Both the position numbers and the translations under genes were made by a program. Source: Lachnospiraceae bacterium (GTDB taxonomy: Bacteria > Bacillota > Clostridia > Lachnospirales > Lachnospiraceae). From it: DNA of 64,000 bases. The notes under the pieces were generated by a model. It was not told where the DNA came from. It saw only the letters and a program-made list of their open reading frames with translations, and made no database searches. Positions 35,550 to 44,180 of the stretch are shown piece by piece. The stretch covers positions 1 to 64,000 of the forward strand of contig JAGBOC010000012.1 in the NCBI GenBank assembly GCA_017634065.1, in the 5' to 3' direction. Position 1 is the stretch's first letter. Every line of letters starts with the position of its first letter.

Positions 35550-36908
35550 ATGAAAAAAAATAAGGCATTTAGATTTTTATTAACTACGACAATATTAGTT
35601 TTTGCATTTGCATTTTCTGCACTTGCAGGGACTGCAGTTATTCAATTTGGTGACCCAAAAGTTACAAGAGACAAGGTCTTTAATGTGGCTTGTAAAGTTA
35701 AATCAACTGATGTAAGACTAAAGACTGCTGATCTCACAGTTCAGTATGACCCAAAGATGATAGAGTTTATGGAAGGAACAGATTCAGAGGGTGGTGCAGG
35801 AACAGTTAGAATCAATGGTAAAGGTGTAGGAGCAAGTTCAGGTTCAAGAACTTTAGAGTATCAATTAAAGTTTAGAGCTTTATATGCTGGTACGACAAAT
35901 ATCACAATTTTAGATCAAGAAGTTACTGATACAACTGACAACCTTGTAAACATTACAAAACTTGGTTCATCAAAAGTTACAATCAATCCTTCAAATACAC
36001 AATCAAAAAATGCTAATTTAGGAACTTTAGAGTTTTCGCCTGGAGAATTAGATAGAGCTTTTGATCCAAGTGTATTGTCATATAATACAGAAGTTAATGC
36101 AGATGTAGAGAGACTTAATCTTTCTGCAATTTCTGAAGATAAAGATGCTAAAGTGGTAGTATCTGGAAATGAAAACTTCCAAACTGGTATGAATAAAGTT
36201 ACTATTGATGTGACAGCACCAGATGGAAAGACAAAGAAACAATATGTGCTAAATGTTACAAAGTTTGAGACAGGAGTAACAGATGGCAATACAACGATAG
36301 TAAATGGTCAAAGATTCTCATCAAATTCATATACTATAACTATAATGATCAAGCCAGATGATGTACCAATACCAAGTGGATACAAAAAACTTCAATATGA
36401 AAATGGAAGTGAGTCAATAGAAGCATATGGACCAAATAATACTCCAGCAAATGAGACTCCAGAAGTTTTTCTTGTATATGGTATGAATCAAAATGGAGAC
36501 GTTGATTTCTATAGATATGACTCAAAGAACGGAGAGGGAACAATTCAGCGTTATATCCCAGAACCAAATGCAGGTAATTATGAAGAACTTGCAAAAAATT
36601 ATGAAAAGTTAAACGAAGATTATACATTAGTATCAAAAAGATTTGGTATATTATTCCCAGTCACTATCATACTTGCAGCATTAGTCATTATTCTTATAAT
36701 CATACTTATAGTGATGATTGTAAAAGGTGGCTCTAGCAAGAAATCAAATCCTTATCAGTTAGATGATGACGATGATGACGATGATGATTATTTCTCAACA
36801 AAACCAAGAAGAATTACATCTACAAATTATGACAACAAATCAAGTGATGAATATGTAGATGAGGATTTAAATGATAATAAAAATGATGAGATAGAAGATT
36901 TAGGTTAA
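35550..36908 (+). CDS. Membrane-anchored protein with cohesin-like and cadherin-like domains and an Asp-rich tail
   Basis: This 452-residue protein has a signal peptide and then a cohesin-like domain (about 25-150, with DLTVQYDPKMIEFMEG and FRALYAGTTNITI). A cadherin-like sandwich (LGTLEFSPGELDRAFDPSVL) like that in the preceding protein follows. After a linker comes a membrane helix (about 370-393) and an inside tail with nine consecutive Asp, then more acidic residues. A dockerin partner is not present nearby. The shared sandwich domain and short spacing suggest it works with the glucosaminidase, perhaps as a wall-membrane tether. AGGAGG precedes the ATG. Confidence 0.78.
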   Translation: MKKNKAFRFLLTTTILVFAFAFSALAGTAVIQFGDPKVTRDKVFNVACKVKSTDVRLKTADLTVQYDPKMIEFMEGTDSEGGAGTVRINGKGVGASSGSRTLEYQLKFRALYAGTTNITILDQEVTDTTDNLVNITKLGSSKVTINPSNTQSKNANLGTLEFSPGELDRAFDPSVLSYNTEVNADVERLNLSAISEDKDAKVVVSGNENFQTGMNKVTIDVTAPDGKTKKQYVLNVTKFETGVTDGNTTIVNGQRFSSNSYTITIMIKPDDVPIPSGYKKLQYENGSESIEAYGPNNTPANETPEVFLVYGMNQNGDVDFYRYDSKNGEGTIQRYIPEPNAGNYEELAKNYEKLNEDYTLVSKRFGILFPVTIILAALVIILIIILIVMIVKGGSSKKSNPYQLDDDDDDDDDYFSTKPRRITSTNYDNKSSDEYVDEDLNDNKNDEIEDLG

Positions 36909-36911
36909 TAA

Positions 36912-39347
36912 ATGGAATATACAAAAAAAGCAAAAAAAGTTTTGAATATAGCATTAATGGAATCAAGCAAATTTGGTCATACCTATGTAGGGACTGAACA
37001 CATTTTACTTGCTCTTCTTATGGAAAAGAATAGTTCAGCATATGGTGCATTAGTGCTAAATGGCGTAGATGAACTTACTGTCAGAAAAATGATTGAACAA
37101 AATATTGATTCAGGTAGTGATATTAGCATTATGGATGCAAGTGGCTATTCTCCATCTTCAAAAAGAATTATGAAAAAAGCAGAAGAGGAAGCAGTGACAC
37201 TTCATAATGATAAAATTGGGACTGAACATATTTTGATGGCTATACTTAAAGATACGGATTGTCTTGCTATAAAAATCTTAAATACTATCAAAGGAACAAA
37301 TGTAAAAAAGATATATGTCGATTTATTAAATAGCATAGGTGTCAATGATAAGTTTGCAAATGTCAATAAGTTTAATCCAATGTCTGATACTCCAGTGCTT
37401 GACCAGTTTTCAAAAGACTTAACAGAATACGCAAGACATGATTTGATTGATCCAGTTATAGGTCGAGAGCAAGAAATAAATAGAGTAATTCAAATACTTT
37501 CAAGAAGAACAAAAAATAATCCCTGCTTGATAGGTGAACCAGGTGTTGGCAAGACATCAATAGCAGAAGGTTTATCTAACCTTATAGTTAAAGGTGAAGT
37601 TCCTGAAAATATAAAGAATATGCGAGTTGTATCTCTGGATTTAAGTGGTATGGTTGCAGGAACTAAATATCGTGGTGAGTTTGAAGAACGAATTAAGAGA
37701 ATTATTGAGGAATTATCTGCAAATAAAAACATTATATTATTTATTGATGAGATACACACTATTATTGGTGCAGGAGGTGCCGAAGGAGCTCTTGATGCTG
37801 CTAATATTTTGAAACCAGCACTTGCAAGAGGTGACATTCAGGTTATTGGTGCAACTACAATAGATGAGTATAGAAAACATATTGAAAAAGATGCGGCTTT
37901 AGAAAGAAGATTTCAAACTGTAGAAGTTAAAGAACCAAGCATAGATGAGACAATACAGATATTAAAGGGACTCAGGAAGAGATATGAAACTTTTCATAAA
38001 ATAGCCATTTCAGATGAGGCAATTGAGTCTGCCACAAAGCTTAGTGTAAGATATATTCCAGATAGAAATCTACCTGATAAAGCTATTGACCTTATCGATG
38101 AAGCATGTAGTAAATTGAAAATCAAGTCATATGATGTGCCAAAAGAAGTAAAAGATTTAAAAGATGAGATTGATAGACTTGAGACCGAAAAAGAAAAACT
38201 TATATCTAAAGATTTGATTGATGAGGCTTCTGAAGTCAAGAAAAAACAACTTGCAAAGAAATACAAATATGATGAACTGATTAAAGAAATAGAAGACAAG
38301 CGAAAAGAAAATGAATTACGAATTACTGATGATGACATTGCTGACATTGTATCAGGCTGGACAAAAATACCAGTTAAAAAACTCACTGAAGATGAAAATG
38401 AAAAGCTGATGCAACTTGAAGATACACTCCATAAAAAAGTTATAGGGCAGGAAGATGCTATAACTGTAATATCAAAAGCAATCAGAAGAAATCGTGTCGG
38501 AATTAAAGACCCAAATAGACCTATTGGTTCATTTTTGTTTTTGGGACCAACAGGAGTTGGCAAAACAGAATTATGTAAAGCAATAAGCGATACATTGTTT
38601 GGTAGTGAAAAGAATCTTATAAGACTTGATATGTCTGAATATATGGAAAAGTATACAGTAAGTAAACTTATCGGATCGCCTCCAGGGTATGTTGGACATG
38701 ATGAAGGTGGACAACTTACTGAAAAAATTCGTAGAAACCCATATTCAGTTGTATTATTTGATGAGATTGAAAAAGCAGACCAGGATATATTCAATGTTCT
38801 TCTTCAAGTTCTTGATGAAGGACATATGACTGATTCAATGGGTAGGAAGGTAAGTTTTAAAAACTCCATTATAATTTTGACTTCAAATGTTGGTGCAAAT
38901 AAAATTATTGACAATACAAAACCTGGCTTTGATACAGTAAAAAATGATAAAGAAAAAGAATATGAAGAGATGAAAGATAATGTTCTCTCTGAAGTAAAAA
39001 AGATGTTTAGGCCAGAGTTTATAAATAGACTTGATGGCATCATTGTATTTCATAAGTTATCAAAAGATGAAGTAGCAAAGATACTTGAACTCAATATTAG
39101 AGAGATTAAAGAGCGTACTAAAGAAAGCCTAAACATAGACTTTAAGATTGAAAAATCAGCAAAAGATTTGATAATGGAAAAAGGCTACAAGGAAGAATAT
39201 GGTGCAAGAGAGTTAAAAAGAACACTTACATCTATGCTAACCGACCTTATTGCTGAAGAAAAGCTTAAAGGCAATATTCATAGTGGTGATTCATTATCTA
39301 TAATAGCAAAAAATAAAAAACTTGTTGTAAAGAATATAAATGAGTAA
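36912..39347 (+). CDS. clpC: ATP-dependent chaperone ClpC
   Basis: This 811-residue AAA+ unfoldase feeds proteins to ClpP. Two Clp N-repeats are at the start. Walker A sites GEPGVGKTS and GPTGVGKTE mark the two ATPase rings, Walker B FIDEIH the first, and a UVR-like coiled region lies between. The order clpC-radA is conserved in Firmicutes, but here the usual ctsR-mcsA-mcsB genes are absent upstream. ATG 36912 follows the previous stop by three bases. Confidence 0.95.
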   Translation: MEYTKKAKKVLNIALMESSKFGHTYVGTEHILLALLMEKNSSAYGALVLNGVDELTVRKMIEQNIDSGSDISIMDASGYSPSSKRIMKKAEEEAVTLHNDKIGTEHILMAILKDTDCLAIKILNTIKGTNVKKIYVDLLNSIGVNDKFANVNKFNPMSDTPVLDQFSKDLTEYARHDLIDPVIGREQEINRVIQILSRRTKNNPCLIGEPGVGKTSIAEGLSNLIVKGEVPENIKNMRVVSLDLSGMVAGTKYRGEFEERIKRIIEELSANKNIILFIDEIHTIIGAGGAEGALDAANILKPALARGDIQVIGATTIDEYRKHIEKDAALERRFQTVEVKEPSIDETIQILKGLRKRYETFHKIAISDEAIESATKLSVRYIPDRNLPDKAIDLIDEACSKLKIKSYDVPKEVKDLKDEIDRLETEKEKLISKDLIDEASEVKKKQLAKKYKYDELIKEIEDKRKENELRITDDDIADIVSGWTKIPVKKLTEDENEKLMQLEDTLHKKVIGQEDAITVISKAIRRNRVGIKDPNRPIGSFLFLGPTGVGKTELCKAISDTLFGSEKNLIRLDMSEYMEKYTVSKLIGSPPGYVGHDEGGQLTEKIRRNPYSVVLFDEIEKADQDIFNVLLQVLDEGHMTDSMGRKVSFKNSIIILTSNVGANKIIDNTKPGFDTVKNDKEKEYEEMKDNVLSEVKKMFRPEFINRLDGIIVFHKLSKDEVAKILELNIREIKERTKESLNIDFKIEKSAKDLIMEKGYKEEYGARELKRTLTSMLTDLIAEEKLKGNIHSGDSLSIIAKNKKLVVKNINE

Positions 39348-40710
39348 AAAATCGAGTAAAAATCTTTTCTTTTGTAAAGAATGCGGTTTCGAGTCTGCGA
39401 AGTGGCTTGGACAATGTCCAAACTGCAATTCATGGAATACTTTTGTGGAAGCAGAAAAGATGGATAGCACACTAACATCTTCTTTAGGTATAAATACTTC
39501 TGCTGAAATAATTGAACCAAAACCTATCAATAGTATTGAAGATGTGAATGAAGAAAGAATCTTAACTGGTATATCTGAATTTGATAACCTACTTGGTGGT
39601 GGTATCGTTAGAGGCTCTCTTTCTTTAATAGGTGGTGCTCCTGGAATTGGCAAATCAACTTTACTTCTTCAAATAGTGAAGAGATTGGGCGATAATGGAA
39701 TAAGTGTTTTGTATGTATCTGGAGAGGAAAGTTTAAGTCAGATTAAGTTACGAGCTAATAGACTTGGAAAGTTTAATGATAAAGTTAAGTTTGTATCAAG
39801 TACCAATATGGATTCCATTATTTCGACTGTGATTAAAACTATGCCAGAAGTTTTGATTATTGATTCTATACAAACTATGGCTTTGAATCTTGATGATAAA
39901 GTACCAGGCTCTATTACACAGGTTAGGGCATGTACTCAAGCAATATTTAGAATTTGTAAAGAATATAACATTAGTTGCTTTATAGTTGGTCATATTACTA
40001 AAGAAGGAACTGTAGCAGGTCCAAAACTTTTGGAACATATAGTTGATGTAGTTTTATATTTTGAAGATGACCAACTTAAGAATCTTCGGATTCTTCGGTG
40101 CAATAAAAATAGATTTGGTTCTTGTGACACTCTTGCAGTATTTGAAATGACTGGAGAAGGATTAAGAGAAATAAAGAATCCATCAGAGATTTTTCTAGAA
40201 GGAAGACCAAGTGATGCAACAGGCTGTGTAGTTACTTGCGTTATAGAATCTGGGAGACCAATATTACTTGAGATTCAAGCACTTGTTACAAAGTCAGCCT
40301 TTGGCATAGCAAGAAGGACGATAAATGGGGCAGATTTTAATAGATTGAATCTTTTAATAGCAATCATTGAAAAAAGAATGAATCTGCCATTATATCAGTT
40401 TGATATATATATAAATATTACAGGTGGACTTAAAATTAGAGATACTTCTATAGATCTTGCGATTATTATGGCTATAGTTTCATCATATAAAAATGTTGCT
40501 TTAAAAAATGATTGTATATACTGTGGTGAGGTTGGACTTTCTGGAGAAGTTAGAAGCATTTCAAATATCAACCAAAGAGTTCAAGAAGCTATTAAACTTG
40601 GTTATAAAATAATATTTTTACCTAAAACGAACGTTGATAGTCTTGATGATGCTATATTGAATAAATATAAAGATATAATGATAAAGCCAGTTCAAAATGT
40701 TTTGGATTAA
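39340..40710 (+). CDS. radA: DNA repair protein RadA
   Basis: This 456-residue RecA-like helicase helps branch migration in recombination. It has a four-Cys zinc finger (CKECGFESAKWLGQCPNC), Walker A GAPGIGKST, the RadA-specific KNRFG motif (NKNRFGSCDT), and a C-terminal Lon-like domain. All are typical. The start overlaps the clpC end by eight bases. The usual disA does not follow. Confidence 0.96.
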   Translation: MSKKSSKNLFFCKECGFESAKWLGQCPNCNSWNTFVEAEKMDSTLTSSLGINTSAEIIEPKPINSIEDVNEERILTGISEFDNLLGGGIVRGSLSLIGGAPGIGKSTLLLQIVKRLGDNGISVLYVSGEESLSQIKLRANRLGKFNDKVKFVSSTNMDSIISTVIKTMPEVLIIDSIQTMALNLDDKVPGSITQVRACTQAIFRICKEYNISCFIVGHITKEGTVAGPKLLEHIVDVVLYFEDDQLKNLRILRCNKNRFGSCDTLAVFEMTGEGLREIKNPSEIFLEGRPSDATGCVVTCVIESGRPILLEIQALVTKSAFGIARRTINGADFNRLNLLIAIIEKRMNLPLYQFDIYINITGGLKIRDTSIDLAIIMAIVSSYKNVALKNDCIYCGEVGLSGEVRSISNINQRVQEAIKLGYKIIFLPKTNVDSLDDAILNKYKDIMIKPVQNVLD

Positions 40711-40722
40711 TATATATTAGTT

Positions 40723-40751
40723 TTAACAATATATACACAAATTTGTAATAT
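40723..40751 (+). promoter_or_regulatory. Possible promoter of the ExbB/DUF2149 module
   Basis: TTAACA (40723-40728) and TAATAT (40746-40751) are spaced by 17 bases. A TATAAT at 40749-40754 overlaps, with a longer spacer. Either gives a leader of only a few bases before GTG 40764, which has no Shine-Dalgarno sequence. Confidence 0.45.
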
Positions 40752-40763
40752 AATATTCTTAAA

Positions 40764-42122
40764 GTGAAACTAAATCAAATAAAAAATCTCATAGCATGTT
40801 CTATTGTCACTGTGCTTATGCTTTCTTTTGTGTTACCTAATTTTACTGATGTAAGTTATTTGGCTGCTACAGTTGTCTCTTCAACAACTGAAACGACCAA
40901 AAAAAAACCAGTAGGTCATAAGATAGAGGGTGCAGAGTATTATGAAGAACTTTGGGATAAGTTTAGTGTTATTGCAATAGACAATGGTGGTGGAAGTGGT
41001 GAAGGTGGTGGCGCTGGAGATCAGAATGCAAGTAATGCTGGAAACTCTGGAAGTTATAATGATGCAGGTGGTACATTTGGAAATGCCGCAGGGCAAGGAC
41101 TTGGTAGTGGAAATACAGCAAACCAATCTGGAAAAGGCTCTGGAGTATCAGGTGGTTCTACGGGTTCTGTAAAAGCGGATGCACTTAGGGCTCTAAAAGC
41201 TCAAATAGAAGAATCAAGAGCTGAATCATTAAAAAGAGTTCTTGAAACTGCTGCTAATGCAGAGTCAGTTGCTGCAAGTATAGCAGAGAGAGAAAGTATA
41301 CAGAGTTCAATACAAAAGAGAATGCAACAAGAGAGTATAAAGGCGCGAATAGCACAAGCTGAAACACAAAAGCAATATGAAACGCCGGTGTTTATTGAGG
41401 CAACTTCAAGGATTCAGCAAAGTTTAGAAATTAGAGCTGAAACTTTATCTCCAACATCAAGTACTAATGAAAATATAACTATAGTTGAAAATGATTTGAC
41501 ACCAACTCCAAGATATGTTGAAGAGTATAATCCACTTAGTAATCCTGTCGAAGTAGTTGAGATATCAGATTTCGAACCTGGTGATTTTGTTCAAGCTACG
41601 AATGCAAAAAATCGTATAACATATAATATCAATCAAACAGTTGTTGATAGACCAACAAGTGATCAAAATGAAACTGAAGTTGTTGAAAGCATTATGGAGA
41701 CATTTGATTCACCAATAGTTGAGGAAGAGACAACTGCTGATTTGACAGAAACTTCAGAGTCAGAAGAAGAAACAAAAGTAGAAGAGAATAATGAAGTTGG
41801 AGATGAAGAAGATGGGAAAGGCTCAAAAGGTGGGCAAGATGCAGAAAAGGAAGAAGATATGACTGGCGATGATGGAGAAAATGAGAGTGAAGGAAATGCT
41901 GATGAACGAGGAAAGTTTCAGTTAGAGACAGAAGGTGAGTTCTCTGGAAGAAAAGTATTTGAGTTAGAGAGAACGGGTAATATAGGACTTGACCCAGAAC
42001 ATCTTTCAGTTACGAATATGAAAGGATTAGTTTCAGCTGTACTTACATTATTGTTTTTACTTGGCGCACTCACATTTGTGTTAGGAACTAAAGATAAAAT
42101 CAAAAGAAATAATTATTTTTAA
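40764..42122 (+). CDS. Exported, C-terminally anchored low-complexity protein of the ExbB/DUF2149 module
   Basis: This 452-residue protein is not one I recognise. It has a signal peptide (to about 35), then a Gly/Asn/Ser-rich stretch (about 72-135) and an Ala/Glu/Arg-rich helical, probably coiled-coil region (about 138-215). A linker and a highly acidic stretch (about 325-385) follow. A final membrane helix (about 420-441) ends in basic KDKIKRNNYF. Most of the protein would lie outside the membrane. GTG is the start. The next two genes encode an ExbB-type channel and an ExbD-like partner. This protein may be the arm they drive; that is inference. Confidence 0.72.
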   Translation: MKLNQIKNLIACSIVTVLMLSFVLPNFTDVSYLAATVVSSTTETTKKKPVGHKIEGAEYYEELWDKFSVIAIDNGGGSGEGGGAGDQNASNAGNSGSYNDAGGTFGNAAGQGLGSGNTANQSGKGSGVSGGSTGSVKADALRALKAQIEESRAESLKRVLETAANAESVAASIAERESIQSSIQKRMQQESIKARIAQAETQKQYETPVFIEATSRIQQSLEIRAETLSPTSSTNENITIVENDLTPTPRYVEEYNPLSNPVEVVEISDFEPGDFVQATNAKNRITYNINQTVVDRPTSDQNETEVVESIMETFDSPIVEEETTADLTETSESEEETKVEENNEVGDEEDGKGSKGGQDAEKEEDMTGDDGENESEGNADERGKFQLETEGEFSGRKVFELERTGNIGLDPEHLSVTNMKGLVSAVLTLLFLLGALTFVLGTKDKIKRNNYF

Positions 42123-42137
42123 ATATTGAGGTAAAGA

Positions 42138-42764
42138 ATGTTTAATGGAGTTACAACAAATAGTATAATGAGACAAATAGTTACTTTACTTGATGTCCCG
42201 GTAAAAGTAATATTGATAGTTATGCTTATTATTTCACTAATTATGATAGGTGGTCTTTTAGCTGAAATGTTTCAGAGAAAGTATCTTACAGTAAAAGCCG
42301 CAAGTGTAATAGATGCTATTAAAAATGGTAAAAATGATCCGGCAACTATTATTAAAAACAGTGCATTACTTGCTAAACAAAAAAGATTACTTCTTGAATT
42401 AACTATCCACAATTCATTAAGTGATGACATGAAAGAAAACTTTGCATCATCACTAATGGATAATTATAGTGAAAATCTTGATTTTGTGATTAAAAAGTCA
42501 GATCTTATAATTAAACTTGGTCCAACATTTGGACTTTTAGGTACACTTATACCACTTGGTCCAGGAATTATAGCACTTGCCCAAGGTGATACAGCAACAC
42601 TTTCGTATTCACTTCTTGCAGCATTTGATACAACAGTCATTGGTCTTATCGCTGCATCAATTTGCACAGTAATTTCACTTATAAGAAGAAGATGGTATTC
42701 GAAAGATAAGATTATGCTTACACTTATTATGGAAGCTGTTTTGGAAGAATGTAAAAAAGGATAG
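42138..42764 (+). CDS. MotA/TolQ/ExbB-type proton channel protein
   Basis: This 208-residue membrane protein has an N-terminal helix (VILIVMLIISLIMIGGLLAEMF), a cytoplasmic helical part, and then the family's conserved pair of helices. KLGPTFGLLGTLIPLGPGI comes first, then LSYSLLAAFDTTVIGLIAASICTVI with conserved Gly and Thr. Such proteins form a pentamer around an ExbD/MotB partner and convert ion flow into motion. In a monoderm cell with no TonB receptors this is unusual. It is 15 bases after the exported gene, with GAGG upstream. Confidence 0.85.
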   Translation: MFNGVTTNSIMRQIVTLLDVPVKVILIVMLIISLIMIGGLLAEMFQRKYLTVKAASVIDAIKNGKNDPATIIKNSALLAKQKRLLLELTIHNSLSDDMKENFASSLMDNYSENLDFVIKKSDLIIKLGPTFGLLGTLIPLGPGIIALAQGDTATLSYSLLAAFDTTVIGLIAASICTVISLIRRRWYSKDKIMLTLIMEAVLEECKKG

Positions 42765-42768
42765 TAAT

Positions 42769-43104
42769 ATGAAAAATAGATTGAGTAGAATTAATAGACA
42801 AAATCTCTATGATGACAGTGGCAATCCAATGGATGGTGTATCAAATATGTCAGATGCAATGCTAGTACTTGCTGTTGGAATTATGCTTGCACTTGTCATA
42901 AATTGGAAAATTGATATAAAAGAGGCATATAGAGGTCAGGAACAAAAAGAAGTTGTTGATGATTCTAAACTTCAAGAGTTTGAGACAGATTCTGCGAAAC
43001 AAAATAATTCTCTTTCATTTGAAGATATAGAGAGCAAATATGTAAAATCAGGAACTGTTTATACTGATACATTTACTGGCAAGACATATGTAGTTATAGA
43101 TTAA
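42769..43104 (+). CDS. DUF2149-like small ExbD/TolR analogue
   Basis: This 111-residue protein has one membrane helix starting at a conserved acidic site: MDGVSNMSDAMLVLAVGIML, with an Asp just before the hydrophobic stretch. ExbD, TolR and MotB carry a proton-binding Asp in the same place. A short linker and a small C-terminal domain (VYTDTFTGKTYVVID) follow. The pattern matches DUF2149, known from proteins adjacent to MotA/TolQ/ExbB-like channels. It starts four bases after the channel gene, and a terminator follows immediately. Confidence 0.78.
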   Translation: MKNRLSRINRQNLYDDSGNPMDGVSNMSDAMLVLAVGIMLALVINWKIDIKEAYRGQEQKEVVDDSKLQEFETDSAKQNNSLSFEDIESKYVKSGTVYTDTFTGKTYVVID

Positions 43105-43105
43105 A

Positions 43106-43127
43106 AAAACAGCCTTATGGCTGTTTT
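43106..43127. terminator. Bidirectional terminator between the DUF2149 gene and rpsT
   Basis: AAAACAGCC (43106-43114) pairs with GGCTGTTTT (43119-43127) around TTAT. It overlaps the rpsT stop codon and lies directly after the DUF2149 stop codon. Confidence 0.88.
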
Positions 43128-43389
43128 AAGACATTTTATTTATTGATTTTGTAAGACGGCTAACTTTTCTCGCTGCATTATTCTTATGATATACACCCTT
43201 ACTTGCTGCCATATCTATAGCTTTAGTAGCATCAATAAGTATTTTATTAGCCTCTTCTTTATTACCGCTTTTTACAAGTTGATCAATCTTCTTAATAAAC
43301 ATTTTTATTTTAGATTTTTGAACTTTATTTCTTTCCGTTTTTGTTTTTGACACTTTGATACGCTTTTTAGCGCTTTTAATATTTGCCAT
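43126..43389 (-). CDS. rpsT: 30S ribosomal protein S20
   Basis: This 87-residue Lys-rich helical protein starts MANIKSAKKRIKVSKTKTER, an S20 hallmark, and includes KGVYHKNNAARKVSRL. It binds 16S rRNA early in assembly. An AGGAG site lies before the ATG, with good spacing. Its promoter and a 5'-terminal hairpin are described separately. Confidence 0.96.
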   Translation of the reverse strand: MANIKSAKKRIKVSKTKTERNKVQKSKIKMFIKKIDQLVKSGNKEEANKILIDATKAIDMAASKGVYHKNNAARKVSRLTKSINKMS

Positions 43390-43411
43390 TTTTACACTCC
43401 TAATATATATT

Positions 43412-43441
43412 CAATGAAATACGACACGGATTATTTCATTG
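43412..43441 (-). promoter_or_regulatory. 5'-terminal hairpin of the rpsT transcript
   Basis: ATTTCATTG (43433-43441) and CAATGAAAT (43412-43420) form a nine-base-pair inverted repeat around a 12-base loop. The predicted transcription start lies at its outer edge, so the mRNA would begin with this stem. It could protect the RNA end or serve feedback control by S20; both are inference. Confidence 0.5.
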
Positions 43442-43448
43442 CTTATAA

Positions 43449-43477
43449 ATAATACAAAAAATGAAAGGAAATGTCAA
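43449..43477 (-). promoter_or_regulatory. rpsT promoter
   Basis: On the minus strand TTGACA (43477-43472) and TATTAT (43454-43449) have a 17-base spacer. The expected start is near 43442. The -35 lies just upstream of the divergent ECF gene start. Confidence 0.75.
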
Positions 43478-43480
43478 GAC

Positions 43481-44002
43481 GTGAATATTAATATACGAAA
43501 ACTAGTGCTTATAGCATTATATACAGCAATATTTGTGGTGCTAAGTTTGTATGCGACAGTTAGTTTTTCTGGGATGAAACTAACTTTACAAAACTTACCA
43601 ATTTATATTGGAGCAATAACTCTTGGTGCTATTCCTGGTGCTATTATAGGCTTTTCTGGAATGTTCATAAATCAAATGCTTACATACGGATTTACTGCTA
43701 CAACACTCTTTTGGGTTTTGCCACAGACTGTTATAGGAGCAGCATGCGGTTACTTATTTGAGATTAAAAAAGTGAAGATTGGTGGAGGTCTAAAGTTTTG
43801 GATTTGTATAATAGCTCTCCAGTCAGTTCTTACCATCATTAATACCCTTGTTTATCTTATTGATTCTATTGTTTTTGGTTATTATAATTTTATAGTAGTT
43901 TTTGGACCATTTGCACTACGTCTTATGGTTTCAATTTTAGTAGCAGTATTATATTGTGTATTAATTCCTGTGATAATAAAAATGATAAAAAAAATACATT
44001 GA
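43481..44002 (+). CDS. ECF transporter S component
   Basis: This 173-residue membrane protein has about six helices. LVLIALYTAIFVVLSLYATV and LPIYIGAITLGAIPGAIIGF are typical of substrate-binding S components of energy-coupling-factor vitamin transporters. The shared EcfAAT module must be elsewhere. Which vitamin it binds is not clear (folate, cobalamin and others are possible). I use GTG 43481, with AAAGGA upstream at long spacing. An upstream TTG lies over the rpsT leader hairpin. Confidence 0.78.
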   Translation: MNINIRKLVLIALYTAIFVVLSLYATVSFSGMKLTLQNLPIYIGAITLGAIPGAIIGFSGMFINQMLTYGFTATTLFWVLPQTVIGAACGYLFEIKKVKIGGGLKFWICIIALQSVLTIINTLVYLIDSIVFGYYNFIVVFGPFALRLMVSILVAVLYCVLIPVIIKMIKKIH

Positions 44003-44033
44003 CCCCATGAGTAATCTCATAAAACCAATGTAT
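43986..44033 (-). terminator. tRNA-Pro terminator, overlapping the ECF gene end
   Basis: ATACATTG (43994-44001) pairs with CAATGTAT (44026-44033), with a smaller ATGAG/CTCAT stem inside. On the minus strand a T run follows (plus-strand A at 43986-43994). The element lies over the last codons of the convergent ECF gene. Confidence 0.7.
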
Positions 44034-44034
44034 G

Positions 44035-44109
44035 TCGGGGTGACAGGACTCGAACTTGCGACCCCCTGGTCCCAAACCAGGTGCTCTAGCCAAACTGAGC
44101 TACACCCCG
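44035..44109 (-). tRNA. tRNA-Pro (anticodon TGG)
   Basis: On the minus strand CGGGGTG pairs with CACCCCG (plus coordinates 44103-44109 and 44036-44042). The anticodon loop TTTGGGA gives TGG. The D-arm and T-arm sequences are typical. CCA is not encoded. Confidence 0.95.
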
Positions 44110-44120
44110 TAAGCCCTATT

Positions 44121-44149
44121 ATATTAGCACAAGTATAAAAAAAAGTCAA
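44121..44149 (-). promoter_or_regulatory. tRNA-Pro promoter
   Basis: On the minus strand TTGACT (44149-44144) and TAATAT (44126-44121) are spaced by 17 bases with an extended -10 TGC. Confidence 0.6.
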
Positions 44150-44180
44150 ATGTTTAATAAGATATTATTTGAGGTGGAAA

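Noticed and set aside
37994..38794. Minus-strand frame of 266 codons inside clpC
   Set aside because: It is a shadow of clpC, Ser/Phe/Ile-rich, with no ribosome-binding site or promoter.
40984..41172. Small plus-strand frame inside the low-complexity gene
   Set aside because: It is a shifted frame of a repetitive GGT-rich stretch with no start signals.
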